The notes: generated from the letters alone by a model not told the origin. DNA of 64,000 nt from Desulfovibrio sp. JC022 (GCF_010470665.1 NZ_VOPZ01000011.1:5528-69527), one strand, 5' to 3'. Positions 34,158 through 42,572 are shown, counted from the first letter of the stretch. Made by a program: numbers and translations.

Positions 34158-34170
34158 AGCCTTTTTCGCG

Positions 34171-35388
34171 TTAAGCTCTTTTCTTAAACGGGATCACAGT
34201 TCCGCCGTCACGCAGACTATCAAGGTAGTCTGAGAAGCTTTGCATCATTCGGGTACGTTCCTCAACGTATTGAGCATGGTCGTAGGCTGCGCGGACTTGG
34301 TTTTTCTGGACATGTGCCAGTTGGCGTTCAACCAAGTCGGTAGACCATCCTGCTTCATAGAGCAGGGTTGTGCATGTTGCTCGAAAACCGTGGAAGCAAA
34401 GCTGGTCTTTTGTAAAACCCATACGGCGCAAAGCGGTATTGAGTGTGTTCTCAGAGAGAATGCTTGAATTATTGATGACGCTGGGAAAGACATATTCAGA
34501 CGGGGTATTTAAATCTTTAATCTCTTGAAAGATTGATAAGACTTGTCTTGAAAGAGGGACTATATGATGGTTACGCATTTTCATGCGGTCGTTAGGCACG
34601 CGCCATACTTTGCGTTCAAAGTCTATTTCTTCCCATTTCATACCGCGTATTTCTTTTGAGCGGGTGAAAGTATACATCCCGACACGCAAGGCTTGCTTCA
34701 CAATGTAGTGTCCGGTGTATTCCTCAATATAGCGTAACAGCTTGCCGACTTCTCTTGGATCGGTCAGGGCCGCACGATGTTTGCGAGTCTTCGTGACGGG
34801 AGGCAGCGCGCCTTTTACGATTTGTACGGGATCACTTTCAACCTTATCGATGAAAACAGCGTATTTGAAAACCTGAGAACACAAAGAAGCAACCCTGTGG
34901 GCTGTCTCAATAGTTCCTTTGGATTCAATGCGTTGCAGTATCCGAAGTATGTCCTTGGGTGAAATCTCAGAAATGGGCTGAGAGCCTAAATATGGGAAAA
35001 CGTGATTTGAAAGGCGTCCCTGATTTGTGCGGTAGGTCTTTTGCGTCCATGACTCTTGGTTCTTGTCCAGCCACATTTTGGCTACCAGCTCAAAAGTATC
35101 ATTTTGCGCTTGAGTCTCGGCTTGCTTGGCTTCTTTGACCTTTTTAGGGTTCCGTCCGCTCTTTAAGGTCTTGGCGGCATTAAGATGTGCAAGACGGGCG
35201 TCAGCCAGACTTGTTTCAGGATAGGTTCCAAGACCCAACATAGTGGCCTTGCCTTCAAAACGATAACGATAACGCCAGAATTTTTTACCTGTAGGTTTTA
35301 TCTCGATACAAAGACCGCCCTGATCTGCGAGGCGGTATATTTTTTCTTTAGGTTTGGCGTTCTTAACCTGTGTGGCTGTAAGGGGCAT
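34171..35388 (-). CDS. P4-type tyrosine integrase (outer element)
   Basis: A 405-residue recombinase with DUF4102 N-terminus, core-binding domain and catalytic domain. Active-site residues are R243 (TRSKE), H333 and R336 (HGFR), H359 and Y369 (RAAYDH). It is closely similar along its length to the 21312-22532 integrase, including the DPVQ, ALPP and KQALRVG blocks. A GGAGA ribosome site precedes the ATG. It reads away from the tRNA-Arg att site, 176 bases upstream. It should catalyse insertion into the tRNA 3' end. Confidence 0.95.
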   Translation of the reverse strand: MPLTATQVKNAKPKEKIYRLADQGGLCIEIKPTGKKFWRYRYRFEGKATMLGLGTYPETSLADARLAHLNAAKTLKSGRNPKKVKEAKQAETQAQNDTFELVAKMWLDKNQESWTQKTYRTNQGRLSNHVFPYLGSQPISEISPKDILRILQRIESKGTIETAHRVASLCSQVFKYAVFIDKVESDPVQIVKGALPPVTKTRKHRAALTDPREVGKLLRYIEEYTGHYIVKQALRVGMYTFTRSKEIRGMKWEEIDFERKVWRVPNDRMKMRNHHIVPLSRQVLSIFQEIKDLNTPSEYVFPSVINNSSILSENTLNTALRRMGFTKDQLCFHGFRATCTTLLYEAGWSTDLVERQLAHVQKNQVRAAYDHAQYVEERTRMMQSFSDYLDSLRDGGTVIPFKKRA

Positions 35389-35405
35389 GCTTGTCTCCGT
35401 GTTTT

Positions 35406-35466
35406 GTGAGTATGACCAAAACTACGTACTCACCATACTCACAAATGTACTCACAATTGGTGAGTA
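35406..35466. promoter_or_regulatory. Integrase arm-type sites (outer element)
   Basis: Heptamer TACTCAC at 35427-35433, 35436-35442 and 35448-35454, and inverted (GTGAGTA) at 35406-35412 and 35460-35466. Five copies in 61 bases between the integrase start and the att core fit arm-binding sites. They differ from the TATACAC sites of the inner integrase. Confidence 0.65.
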
Positions 35467-35503
35467 TGTCCACAGACCGCATGGGAGTGTATGGGACAAG
35501 CAG

Positions 35504-35533
35504 AAAAGAAAAAACCCTGTGTTTACAGGGCTT
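35504..35533 (-). terminator. Terminator of tRNA-Arg supplied by the element
   Basis: Stem CCCTGT / ACAGGG (35515-35530) with GTTT loop, followed on the minus strand by TTTTTTCTTTTC. It lies inside the element, 35 bases past the tRNA 3' end, so insertion replaced the original terminator. Confidence 0.75.
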
Positions 35534-35564
35534 AAAGTGTCCTATGGGACATTAAATTTTTTTA

Positions 35565-35584
35565 TTCTGGCGGGCAATACAGGA
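35565..35584. repeat. Attachment core at the tRNA-Arg end
   Basis: Identical 20 bases to 22717-22736. It covers the tRNA CCA end, discriminator, acceptor 3' strand and part of the T stem, so the tRNA stays intact after insertion. Confidence 0.88.
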
Positions 35585-35644
35585 TTCGAACCTGTGACCT
35601 TCAGCTCCGGAGGCTGACACTCTATCCAACTGAGCTAATTGCCC
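35568..35644 (-). tRNA. tRNA-Arg (anticodon CCG)
   Basis: A 77-nt cloverleaf with encoded CCA. The acceptor stem is GGGCAAT/ATTGCCC, the D arm GCTC..GAGT, the anticodon stem TCAGC/GCTGA with loop CTCCGGA giving anticodon CCG (reads CGG), and the T arm ACAGG-TTCGAAT-CCTGT. It is the integration target of the element. Confidence 0.96.
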
Positions 35645-35656
35645 GCGCAGAACGTT

Positions 35657-35686
35657 TTACTATCCATCACTAAGCTCATCTGTCAA
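35657..35686 (-). promoter_or_regulatory. Promoter of tRNA-Arg
   Basis: On the minus strand a perfect -35 TTGACA (35681-35686) and -10 TAGTAA (35657-35662) are 18 bases apart, and the tRNA starts 13 bases past the -10. The remaining DNA up to the chemotaxis gene (to 36016) is AT-rich and shows no other feature. Confidence 0.7.
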
Positions 35687-36016
35687 GAAAAATCTATTAA
35701 ATTCGTGTGATATTCATCGTGCTGCAATCTGATTGAAATTTTCATAAGCAGATTGGATGATCATAATTTATTTGATTATTATGTTTTGACTATCGAGTAT
35801 GTCTTTTAAAATTCAAATAATTTTCTGAATGTGACATTTAGGTTGATGAAAATGTCACAATTTATTGACTCAAGTGGTTTGATTGAGTAATTTCGAAAAT
35901 AACTTTTTCGGAATCGCTTACAGTGTGTTCGTTGTTGTTCATAATTGCTCAACTTGAAGCTGATTCCATATGGGGTGGATTATTTTCTTTTGAACCTTTT
36001 TGAGGTTGAGGGTGCT

Positions 36017-37582
36017 ATGAAGATCAAATTGCTTATTGGCGTTGTGGTTTGCGCATTTTTGGGGGCGTTGTCAGTTTTTGCTGCCGCTGAACTTGTCAGT
36101 GATCCGGGATCTATTTCATTGGTCACAGCTGTTGTTGTTTTTGCAGTTGTCCTGCTGGGCGGGGGAATTACTGTTCAGGTGGTTGCCGGCAGTGCTTCTA
36201 ATGAAGCGGACGGAATTATGAATTATTTAAAAGGAGTTTCTGAAGGAGATTTTAATTCCAACAGACCTGAGTGCGCTGAAAGTGAATATGGCCGCATGGG
36301 TGAACAGCTTTGCAGTACTATTGATGTTTTGAAAAAAAGGATCGGATTCGCAGAAGGTGTGCTGAATGCTATCGCAGAGGCATATCCTTTTATGACCTGT
36401 GATGCTGAAGCAAAGGTTAACTTTGTTGGTAGCAGGCTTTTCAAGATTTCAGGAAAAAAAGGTAAACCTGAAGAGTACTATGGTCTGACTACCGGCGGTT
36501 ATGTTTATGGTGATAATTCTCGGAAAACACGCACTGACCGTGTTGTAAGCGAAGGTATCAGGATCGAAGGTGAAACTTCTTTTGAAGGTGAAAGAGGGCT
36601 TCATGAATTGCAGTTTTCCGGTGAGCCCTTTTATGACCTTGATAATGAGTTGTGTGGTGCATTGACTATTTATTTTGATCTCACTGAGGTGAAACAGCAA
36701 CAGCGGGAGATTCAGGAAAACGCCGAGCGCGTAGCAAGTGTTGCCGCTGAACTCGTAGATATAACAGGACAGGTCAATTCCGCTGCCGGGGTAATTGCTT
36801 CCCAGATTGAAGAGGCTTCTAAGGGGGCTGCTGTACAGTCTGAGCGAATTACCGAAACTGCTTCAGCCATGGAAGAGATGAACAGCACCACCCTTGAGGT
36901 TGCGCGTAATGCCCTTGATGCTGCTGAAAATGCTACCTCCGCTGCGGATAATGCTCACGAAGGGCAGAATGAAGGCCGCAGACTTGTCGAATCCATAGAA
37001 ACCATGAATACACATGCTACCAATCTTGGTACCTTTATGGGGGATCTGGGTAAGCAGACTGATTCTGTGGGCAGTGTTATCACAGTTATTCAGGATATTG
37101 CCGATCAGACTAACTTACTTGCTTTAAACGCTGCGATCGAGGCTGCCCGTGCCGGTGAGGCTGGGCGCGGATTTGCAGTTGTTGCTGATGAAGTCCGCAA
37201 GCTTGCGGAAAAGACCATGACCGCCACCGATGAAGTGGGTAAGGCGATCAAGGCAATTCAGGATGGAGCGCAACGTTCCATTGAAGGTGTTAAGCTTGCA
37301 AGTGATGCCGTGGGGCAGTCAACTGAAATTGCACATAGCTCCGGGCAGACTCTTGAAAGAATCGCTGAAATAGTGAACGGTACTTCTGATCAGGTTCAGT
37401 CCATAGCCACAGCTGCTGAGCAGCAGTCTGCCACCAGTGAGGAGATTAACCGGGCAGTTGATGACATCAATTCCATTGCCTCACAGACGGCGGAAGGCAT
37501 GCATGCCGCCAATGAAGCCAGTTCCGAGTTGGTCAGGATGAGTGATGAACTTAACACTTTGATTAAACAACTTTCTTCCTAG
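36017..37582 (+). CDS. Methyl-accepting chemotaxis protein with PAS sensor
   Basis: A 521-residue membrane receptor. Two membrane segments (about 3-22 and 32-52) have almost no periplasmic loop between them, so sensing is probably intracellular or in the membrane. A HAMP-like stretch ([12 protein letters not shown]) follows, then a PAS-like domain (about 95-225) and the signalling domain. The hairpin tip is [39 protein letters not shown] start at 36017 because GAGG precedes it, whereas an upstream ATG at 35945 adds a poorly supported leader. It should signal through CheA/CheW. A terminator follows. Confidence 0.9.
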   Translation: MKIKLLIGVVVCAFLGALSVFAAAELVSDPGSISLVTAVVVFAVVLLGGGITVQVVAGSASNEADGIMNYLKGVSEGDFNSNRPECAESEYGRMGEQLCSTIDVLKKRIGFAEGVLNAIAEAYPFMTCDAEAKVNFVGSRLFKISGKKGKPEEYYGLTTGGYVYGDNSRKTRTDRVVSEGIRIEGETSFEGERGLHELQFSGEPFYDLDNELCGALTIYFDLTEVKQQQREIQENAERVASVAAELVDITGQVNSAAGVIASQIEEASKGAAVQSERITETASAMEEMNSTTLEVARNALDAAENATSAADNAHEGQNEGRRLVESIETMNTHATNLGTFMGDLGKQTDSVGSVITVIQDIADQTNLLALNAAIEAARAGEAGRGFAVVADEVRKLAEKTMTATDEVGKAIKAIQDGAQRSIEGVKLASDAVGQSTEIAHSSGQTLERIAEIVNGTSDQVQSIATAAEQQSATSEEINRAVDDINSIASQTAEGMHAANEASSELVRMSDELNTLIKQLSS

Positions 37583-37609
37583 TACGGTCCCGTACTCCAT
37601 TGTCCGAAG

Positions 37610-37648
37610 CAGGCCGCATTGTTTATTCAATGCGGCCTGTTTCACTTT
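37610..37648 (+). terminator. Rho-independent terminator
   Basis: A 12-bp perfect stem CAGGCCGCATTG / CAATGCGGCCTG with TTTATT loop, then TTTCACTTTT. It ends the chemotaxis receptor transcript. Confidence 0.85.
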
Positions 37649-37716
37649 TAACGAGATGCTTTCTTGACCGGATAGTTGAACCATTATATCTCGGCATAAA
37701 TAATAAATGAGGTGTT

Positions 37717-38190
37717 GTGGTGCAGAATTTTAAGTTGTTTTGGGTTTTTATGATTTTAGGCCTTTCGGCAGGGTGCACCTCCATTGAAGTTGTTAACGAA
37801 CCTGTTCCTGAGATTCTTGAGGCTGATAAAGTTTGCATCATAGTGCATGATGATACTAGAGAAACGTTTAAAACAACGCTTAAAGAATGGTTAAGAGAGC
37901 AGGGAATAACCCCGGACATTTATCCTCAAGACAGTTCTGAGGATGTTTGTGAATGGACATTAAAATATGAGGGGCGGTGGTCGTGGATCGTTGCTCTGTA
38001 TTTAGCTGATGCAAAGATTACAGCTTATAATGATGGATATGAAGCCGGGCGCGCTTGGCTGGAAGTAGGGAAATGGGATGGCCACAAATGGGAAGACGGG
38101 AAAGGGCGTATCTACAAATTGATGGATATGCTTTCCGGTAAAGTGGACCATTACGAGCTGCCCATGAAAAATAAGGATTTGGAAAAATAA
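37717..38190 (+). CDS. Sbal_3080-like lipoprotein
   Basis: A 157-residue exported lipoprotein. Residues 1-18 are a hydrophobic signal ending in the lipobox LSAGC, so the cysteine is lipid-modified. The body (VCIIVHDDTRETFKTTLKEWLREQGI, CEWTLKYEGRWSW, LADAKITAYNDG) matches the small Sbal_3080-type lipoprotein family of unknown role. The start is GTG at 37717 or the adjacent GTG at 37720, which has the better distance from GAGG. It is a single-gene unit with a terminator. Confidence 0.75.
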   Translation: MVQNFKLFWVFMILGLSAGCTSIEVVNEPVPEILEADKVCIIVHDDTRETFKTTLKEWLREQGITPDIYPQDSSEDVCEWTLKYEGRWSWIVALYLADAKITAYNDGYEAGRAWLEVGKWDGHKWEDGKGRIYKLMDMLSGKVDHYELPMKNKDLEK

Positions 38191-38212
38191 TATTTTTTGA
38201 AATCGTACGAAT

Positions 38213-38247
38213 GAACCGTCTCTTTTCACGAAGGGACGGTTTTTTTA
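38213..38247 (+). terminator. Rho-independent terminator
   Basis: Stem ACCGTCTCTT / AAGGGACGGT (one G-U pair) followed by TTTTTTTATTT, 24 bases past the lipoprotein stop. Confidence 0.88.
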
Positions 38248-38326
38248 TTTCCTTAAATCGTGAGATGTGAGCTGAAATATGCTATCCTTAAAATGAGACC
38301 GAATAATCTCAGCAAGGAGAGTAAAT

Positions 38327-38728
38327 ATGGCAGTCAGTTGGGGAGTCAGGATCAGGGTATTTATTCTTTTCATTTTGGGCTCAATTTTGTTTTTTCCGGG
38401 GGCGTTACTGATTGTTGCCGGATTTTTAGAACCGGATACTACCTCAGATGATGCGCTGGCCATGTTTTTTATGGGTGGCTTACTCAGTTTTTGCGGTCTG
38501 CTGATCTGGTGGGTGATGCGCAAAATGTATCGCCGGGGCACGCGCAGGGCAGCTTATATACGTACGCAGGAAGATGAAGGCATGATGATGGGAATGGGCA
38601 TGGCGCATATGCATAATATGGCTGCTATGAACGCTATGGATGAGCAGGTAGATGCAAGCTCCGTTGATACCGATATTGATTCCGGTGCTGATTTCGATTC
38701 CGGGGGTGATTTTGATATCGGGGATTGA
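38327..38728 (+). CDS. Small membrane protein with Met- and Asp-rich tail
   Basis: A 133-residue protein, family not recognised. Two membrane helices are at about 9-34 and 44-65, then a basic segment (RKMYRRGTRRAAY) marking the cytoplasmic side. A Met/His-rich stretch follows (MMMGMGMAHMHNMAAMNAM, 85-105), then an acidic repeat tail (DTDIDSGADFDSGGDFDIGD). The Met/His patch could bind metal, but this is speculative. An AAGGAGAG ribosome site precedes the ATG. The gene converges on the AraC regulator, with no gap. Confidence 0.75.
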   Translation: MAVSWGVRIRVFILFILGSILFFPGALLIVAGFLEPDTTSDDALAMFFMGGLLSFCGLLIWWVMRKMYRRGTRRAAYIRTQEDEGMMMGMGMAHMHNMAAMNAMDEQVDASSVDTDIDSGADFDSGGDFDIGD

Positions 38729-39514
38729 TCAGCGGGATTTATTCAACAGTTGCGCGTAGGCGTGGGCTGTGAGTCCGTAGACGCTTTTGAACTGACGGTT
38801 GAAATGCGAGAGGTCGTAGAAACCGCAATTTAACATTACAGCATATAATTCTTCACCTTTATCAAGGAGCTTCTTGGCTTGCTCTGTCCTGCAACTGAGA
38901 AAGAACTGATAGGGCGAGAGGCCTTTAATTGCTTTGAACTGGCGGATGAAGTGGAATTTCGACATTTGCACTTCCTTGCATATTTCATCCAGCTTAAGCG
39001 GTGCTTCGAAACTGTCGTGCATCATTTCAACAGCGCGGCGCACGGCTTTATAATTTCGGGGCACTTTTCTTTTTTCAACGCTATTTGCCGCCCGGTCTAT
39101 TACGTTCATGATCAGTTCACTGGTCAGCATGTCGCCTTTTCCCGATTCAATGGAACGGGTCAGGTTGATTATGTTTGCGGCCAGTTTCTGATCCTTAATT
39201 ATCGGGGTTGAGAACTTTAACACGTCTTTTCTGCCGGATACTTTTTCAAATAGTTTCCGGGGAATGTATGTCATTACATATTCCAGACCTGTCTCGTCGC
39301 CGGAGCAGCCGTCATGCAGCTGCTCCGGGCTGAAAAGCATGATTCCGCCCGGTTTTGAATAAAGCATTTCACCTTCCAGCCAGTATTTTTGAATTCCGGT
39401 CAGGGTTACTCCGATGGCGTATTCCTCATGGGAGTGTTTCCTGTACTTGAATTCATCAAATCTGGCCGAAAGTACGGTCAGGTCGTCATGATGTGTGTAG
39501 TTGAATTCCCGCAT
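38729..39514 (-). CDS. AraC-family transcriptional regulator
   Basis: A 261-residue regulator. Residues 10-100 form a cupin-like sensor (HSHEEYAIGVTLTGIQKY, LFSPEQLHDG). The last 100 residues are the double helix-turn-helix (LDEICKEVQMSKFHFIRQFKAIKGLSPYQFF, YDLSHFNRQFKSVYGLTAHAY). I place the start at 39514, 11 bases after the LysE gene stop. A longer frame from 39667 would overlap lysE by 142 bases, and its extra residues are only the lysE shadow. AraC-LysE pairs are common, so it probably controls the exporter. Confidence 0.88.
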   Translation of the reverse strand: MREFNYTHHDDLTVLSARFDEFKYRKHSHEEYAIGVTLTGIQKYWLEGEMLYSKPGGIMLFSPEQLHDGCSGDETGLEYVMTYIPRKLFEKVSGRKDVLKFSTPIIKDQKLAANIINLTRSIESGKGDMLTSELIMNVIDRAANSVEKRKVPRNYKAVRRAVEMMHDSFEAPLKLDEICKEVQMSKFHFIRQFKAIKGLSPYQFFLSCRTEQAKKLLDKGEELYAVMLNCGFYDLSHFNRQFKSVYGLTAHAYAQLLNKSR

Positions 39515-39525
39515 GGCTTGAGTTG

Positions 39526-40113
39526 TTATATAAAATTTTGGAGTCCTGATATGGACCATGCACAATAGATCATTGTCAGCGACAAAATGATATTGGCCTG
39601 TTTCTGGTAGGGGCGCAGGTAACGGCGAAAAAGCGTTCCTAGTACGACCCATGAACTGTAGGCACAAAATCCGATAAAAGTCAGTATAGCCACGAACAGG
39701 GCGATGTCCAGAGGGTCTGAAAATGCGGGGATCACGAAACTGCCGATTACGGTCAGGGTGAAGAGAACAACTTTAGGGTTGATGAACTGCATGGTGAACC
39801 CGGTCATGAAACCACCGCTCTGGTCTGATTTTCCGCCATCGTCCATGTGCAGGATTTTCCATGCAAGATAGAGCATGTATGTTGTCCCGATGATAGCCAT
39901 GATGGTTTGGACCTGTGGGATTATGCTAAACAGATAGCTGTTCAGTGCTGCGGAAAGGCTGAGCAGGAGACCGAATGCAACAGTTGCCCCGGCTACGAAT
40001 TCAAGGGCTTTCCTGTAGCCATGATTTTGTGCTGTGGAAAAGATTACGATATTAGATGGCCCGGGGGTAAAAGTTACCACTATGCTGTAGGCCAGAAATG
40101 CTGCTAAATTCAT
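39526..40113 (-). CDS. LysE/RhtB-family amino acid exporter
   Basis: A 195-residue inner-membrane exporter with about six helices. The N-terminal TFTPGPSNIVIFSTAQNHGYRKAL block and QFINPKVVLFTL motif are diagnostic of the family. The start at 40113 has GGAGGAATCA in front; earlier in-frame ATGs lack this. The substrate is not predictable. The AraC regulator follows on the same strand. Confidence 0.9.
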   Translation of the reverse strand: MNLAAFLAYSIVVTFTPGPSNIVIFSTAQNHGYRKALEFVAGATVAFGLLLSLSAALNSYLFSIIPQVQTIMAIIGTTYMLYLAWKILHMDDGGKSDQSGGFMTGFTMQFINPKVVLFTLTVIGSFVIPAFSDPLDIALFVAILTFIGFCAYSSWVVLGTLFRRYLRPYQKQANIILSLTMIYCAWSISGLQNFI

Positions 40114-40209
40114 TGATTCCTCCATACTGGTTTTCATTGTGATCTGAAGATCGCATGGGGAGGAGTTTATTGAATAGTACAAAGTTGCTCAGGCTGTGAT
40201 GTCTTGAGT

Positions 40210-40890
40210 TTAGCGCAGACATCCTCCATCGCTGCAACGGCTGAGTTCTTCACGATCGTGAATCTTTATTTCTGTGCCGTTAACGTCAATCAGGCCGCCC
40301 GCGCTCATTTTTTTCATGGTTCGGGAAAGGGCTTCCGGGGTAATTCCGATGATCTTGGAAAGTTCACGGTAGGAAATGTCCATATTCACAAGTCCGCTTA
40401 TTTCCCGGCTGAGGAAATAGGCTGCGAGCCTTGAGGGTACTTGTTTGAGCGCAAGTGAATCAATCATTTCCATAGCGTCTTTAAGTCTTCTGGACATGAC
40501 CCGCATCATTTGCATCAGGATGGTTGGATCTTCTTGTACCAGTTTTTCATATTCAGCAGGGTTGATGAAAAGTACCCGGCTGTCTTCCAGTGCGCTCATG
40601 TTTGCCGGGAGGACTCCGTCTGAAAAGACCGAGCATAAACAAAACGGTTCACCGGGGCCGAATACGAAAATCGTTTGTTCTTTGCCCTCGTCCGATATCT
40701 TGAAAAGCTTAACTTTTCCCGTAAGTAGGATGTGAAGTCCTTTTGAGGTCTTGTCCTCGCTGAAGAATACGGATTTCTTGGGAATTTCATTTATGACAGC
40801 ATGGCCGGAAAGTCTTTCCAATTGCTCTTTCTTTAATTTCGTAAAGAGTGCCAATTCACTGATTTCTTTTTCAATCTGCTTTCTGGTCAT
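40210..40890 (-). CDS. Crp/Fnr-family regulator
   Basis: A 226-residue regulator. The N-terminal cyclic-nucleotide-type beta barrel covers about 20-130 (GLHILLTGKVKLFKISDEGKEQ, FGPGEPF). The dimer helix is near 125-150. The DNA-binding helix-turn-helix is YRELSKIIGITPEALSRTMKKM. It lacks an N-terminal cysteine cluster of the FNR type, though Cys residues occur at CLC near 85 and at the C-terminus. It is divergent from the transporter gene at 41018, with an FNR-like palindrome between them. The signal it senses is unknown. Confidence 0.9.
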   Translation of the reverse strand: MTRKQIEKEISELALFTKLKKEQLERLSGHAVINEIPKKSVFFSEDKTSKGLHILLTGKVKLFKISDEGKEQTIFVFGPGEPFCLCSVFSDGVLPANMSALEDSRVLFINPAEYEKLVQEDPTILMQMMRVMSRRLKDAMEMIDSLALKQVPSRLAAYFLSREISGLVNMDISYRELSKIIGITPEALSRTMKKMSAGGLIDVNGTEIKIHDREELSRCSDGGCLR

Positions 40891-40916
40891 GATTAGTCCA
40901 ATTAAAATACGTACTG

Positions 40917-40930
40917 TTGATCGAGGTCAA
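40917..40930. promoter_or_regulatory. FNR-like palindrome in divergent promoter
   Basis: TTGATCGAGGTCAA differs at one position from the Crp/Fnr consensus TTGAT-N4-ATCAA. It lies between the Crp/Fnr regulator and the transporter it probably controls. Confidence 0.5.
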
Positions 40931-41017
40931 TGCCCGGCTTGATTCTGTGGTTTAGTTTTTAATTCATGAGAGCGGGGTAGGGCAACGAAATGAATATTAA
41001 AGTATTGGAGTAAAGAT

Positions 41018-42007
41018 ATGTGGACTATTTTACAGAAAATTACAAAGAATTTAATTGTAGCCATTCCATTAATGATGCTTGCCGGGTTTCTTTATGGTTT
41101 AAGCTTTGATCCTGCATGGCTTAAGTCCATGATTATTCCTTTCACCTTTTTGATGGTTTATCCCATGATGGTTACCCTTAAATTAAAGAAAGTGTTTGAG
41201 GGCGGTGATGGCAAGGCTCAGTTTCTGACTCAGTTGATCAACTTCGGGATTGTCCCTTTTGTAGCTTACGGATTCGGTATGTATTTCTTTGCTGATAAAC
41301 CATACATGGCTCTTGGGCTTCTTTTAGCCGGACTGGTTCCGACCAGCGGTATGACTATATCATGGACCGGATTTGCTAAGGGTAATATGTCGGCTGCGGT
41401 TAAGATGACTGTTGTAGGCTTGATTGCCGGATCTTTGCTTACTCCTTTTTTTGTAAAGATGCTTATGGGAACTTCCATTGAAATTAATTTGATGGCTGTG
41501 TTTAAGCAGATTGTATTTATTGTTTTCCTGCCCATGACACTTGGTTTTTTGACCCAGAGGATTCTGGTGGGACGGTATGGTCAGGCTGAATTTCAGAAGT
41601 CTGTCGGCCCAAAATTCCCGCCGCTTTCAACTCTTGGTGTGCTTGGGATCGTGTTTGTCGCTATCGCATTGAAAGCAAAAACCATTGCATCGGCACCGGA
41701 AGTTCTGTTGAGTATTTTTGTGCCGCTGTTGATCCTTTATGGTTTCAATTTTGTTTTGAGTACCTTGGTCGGTAAAGTCTTTCTGTCGCGTGGTGATGCC
41801 ATCGCCCTTGTCTATGGCTCGGTAATGCGCAATCTCTCTATTGCGCTGGCTATTGCCATCAATGCCTTTGGTCCCCAGGGTTCTGATGCGGCTTTAGTGA
41901 TAGCTGTTGCATATATTATTCAGGTCCAGTCTGCGGCGTGGTATGTACGCTTTACTGATAGGATTTTTTGGGAAAATAAGCCTGCAAAATTTGCCTGTCA
42001 GGGTTGA
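41018..42007 (+). CDS. ACR3/BASS-family transporter
   Basis: A 329-residue membrane protein of about ten helices in the bile acid:sodium symporter/arsenite permease superfamily. The LLLAGLVPTSGMTISWTGFAKGN segment is the conserved motif with the crossing helix, and GSVMRNLSIALAIA is the second. Members export arsenite or import organic anions; no ars genes are adjacent, so the substrate is open. GGAG lies ahead of the ATG. It is divergent from the Crp/Fnr regulator. Confidence 0.85.
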   Translation: MWTILQKITKNLIVAIPLMMLAGFLYGLSFDPAWLKSMIIPFTFLMVYPMMVTLKLKKVFEGGDGKAQFLTQLINFGIVPFVAYGFGMYFFADKPYMALGLLLAGLVPTSGMTISWTGFAKGNMSAAVKMTVVGLIAGSLLTPFFVKMLMGTSIEINLMAVFKQIVFIVFLPMTLGFLTQRILVGRYGQAEFQKSVGPKFPPLSTLGVLGIVFVAIALKAKTIASAPEVLLSIFVPLLILYGFNFVLSTLVGKVFLSRGDAIALVYGSVMRNLSIALAIAINAFGPQGSDAALVIAVAYIIQVQSAAWYVRFTDRIFWENKPAKFACQG

Positions 42008-42051
42008 TAGTTTTTGTGGAAAGAGCACCGTGGAAGTGCTCCGGAGAACTT

Positions 42052-42088
42052 AATAAGCTTTGTCCTTTTGGGCAGGGCTTATTTTTTT
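42052..42088 (+). terminator. Rho-independent terminator
   Basis: AATAAGC / GCTTATT outer stem with inner TCC/GGC pairs and a T7 tail, about 45 bases past the transporter stop. Confidence 0.8.
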
Positions 42089-42104
42089 AAATTAATGTTT
42101 GACA

Positions 42105-42121
42105 TTGAGAATCGTTTTCAA
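42105..42121. promoter_or_regulatory. Fur-box-like palindrome
   Basis: TTGAGAATCGTTTTCAA is a near-perfect 17-bp palindrome of the Fur type (compare TGAGAATCATTCTCA). It lies 70 bases upstream of the TPR gene start, preceded by TTTGACA, a possible -35. Confidence 0.65.
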
Positions 42122-42191
42122 TATCTTCTATTCAACCAACACGGTTAGTAAATTTTCCAAAACCAATTTGAATATATTTCAGGAGATTATT

Positions 42192-42506
42192 ATGTGCAAA
42201 CTCGGAAAAGCGTGGGAACTGAACAGAGAAGGTATGCAGGCTTGTAATAAAGGAGATTTTAAAAAAGCTGAAACCAATCTTAAGGCCGCGATCAAGATGT
42301 CGCAGTGCAAGTCCAAGAAAATCCACCGGGCAACCTTGCATAATAATCTTGCCGTTGTATTGCAGATGTCCGGCAAAGTGGAAGAAGCTGTGCTTGCCTA
42401 TGATCTTGCCATAGGTTTTCTCAATCCGGATCATAAAGGGCAGGCGGCCTTGATTGAACGTTTTGAATCGAAAAGGGATGGTCTCAAGCTGAAACTTGCG
42501 GCATAG
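42192..42506 (+). CDS. Small TPR protein, probably iron-regulated
   Basis: A 104-residue protein consisting of about two tetratricopeptide units (ELNREGMQACNKGDFKKAETNLKAAIKM; HNNLAVVLQMSGKVEEAVLAYDLAIGFL). The start at 42192 has CAGGAG upstream; the longer frame from 42099 would run through the Fur-like box. A lone terminator follows. TPRs mediate protein contacts; the partner is unknown. The promoter palindrome suggests induction at low iron. Confidence 0.82.
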   Translation: MCKLGKAWELNREGMQACNKGDFKKAETNLKAAIKMSQCKSKKIHRATLHNNLAVVLQMSGKVEEAVLAYDLAIGFLNPDHKGQAALIERFESKRDGLKLKLAA

Positions 42507-42539
42507 AATTTTTAAATACGCATCTCCTCCTTGCTATTG

Positions 42540-42572
42540 GCGAAATTCCGTTACGGGGTTTCGCCTTTATAT
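42540..42572 (+). terminator. Rho-independent terminator
   Basis: GGCGAAA / TTTCGCC stem with an inner CCG/CGG pairing, then TTTATATTT. It follows the TPR gene. Confidence 0.75.

Larger units (their letters stand above)
22717..35584. mobile_element. Integrative mobilizable element in tRNA-Arg
   Basis: A 12.85-kb unit between two 20-bp copies of the tRNA-Arg 3' end. Order: coiled-coil membrane protein, AlpA, DUF3987 protein, putative oriT, mobC, relaxase with nested mobB/mobD, a four-gene AT-rich nuclease cassette, Fic, HigA/HigB and integrase beside the tRNA. It has a relaxase but no type IV secretion genes, so it should be mobilizable and not self-transmissible. The cargo is clearly more AT-rich than the mobilization genes, indicating separate origins. 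Confidence 0.88.

Noticed and set aside
39515-39667. N-terminal extension of the AraC regulator
   Set aside because: The extra residues only mirror the end of the lysE gene in another frame and would overlap it by 142 bases.
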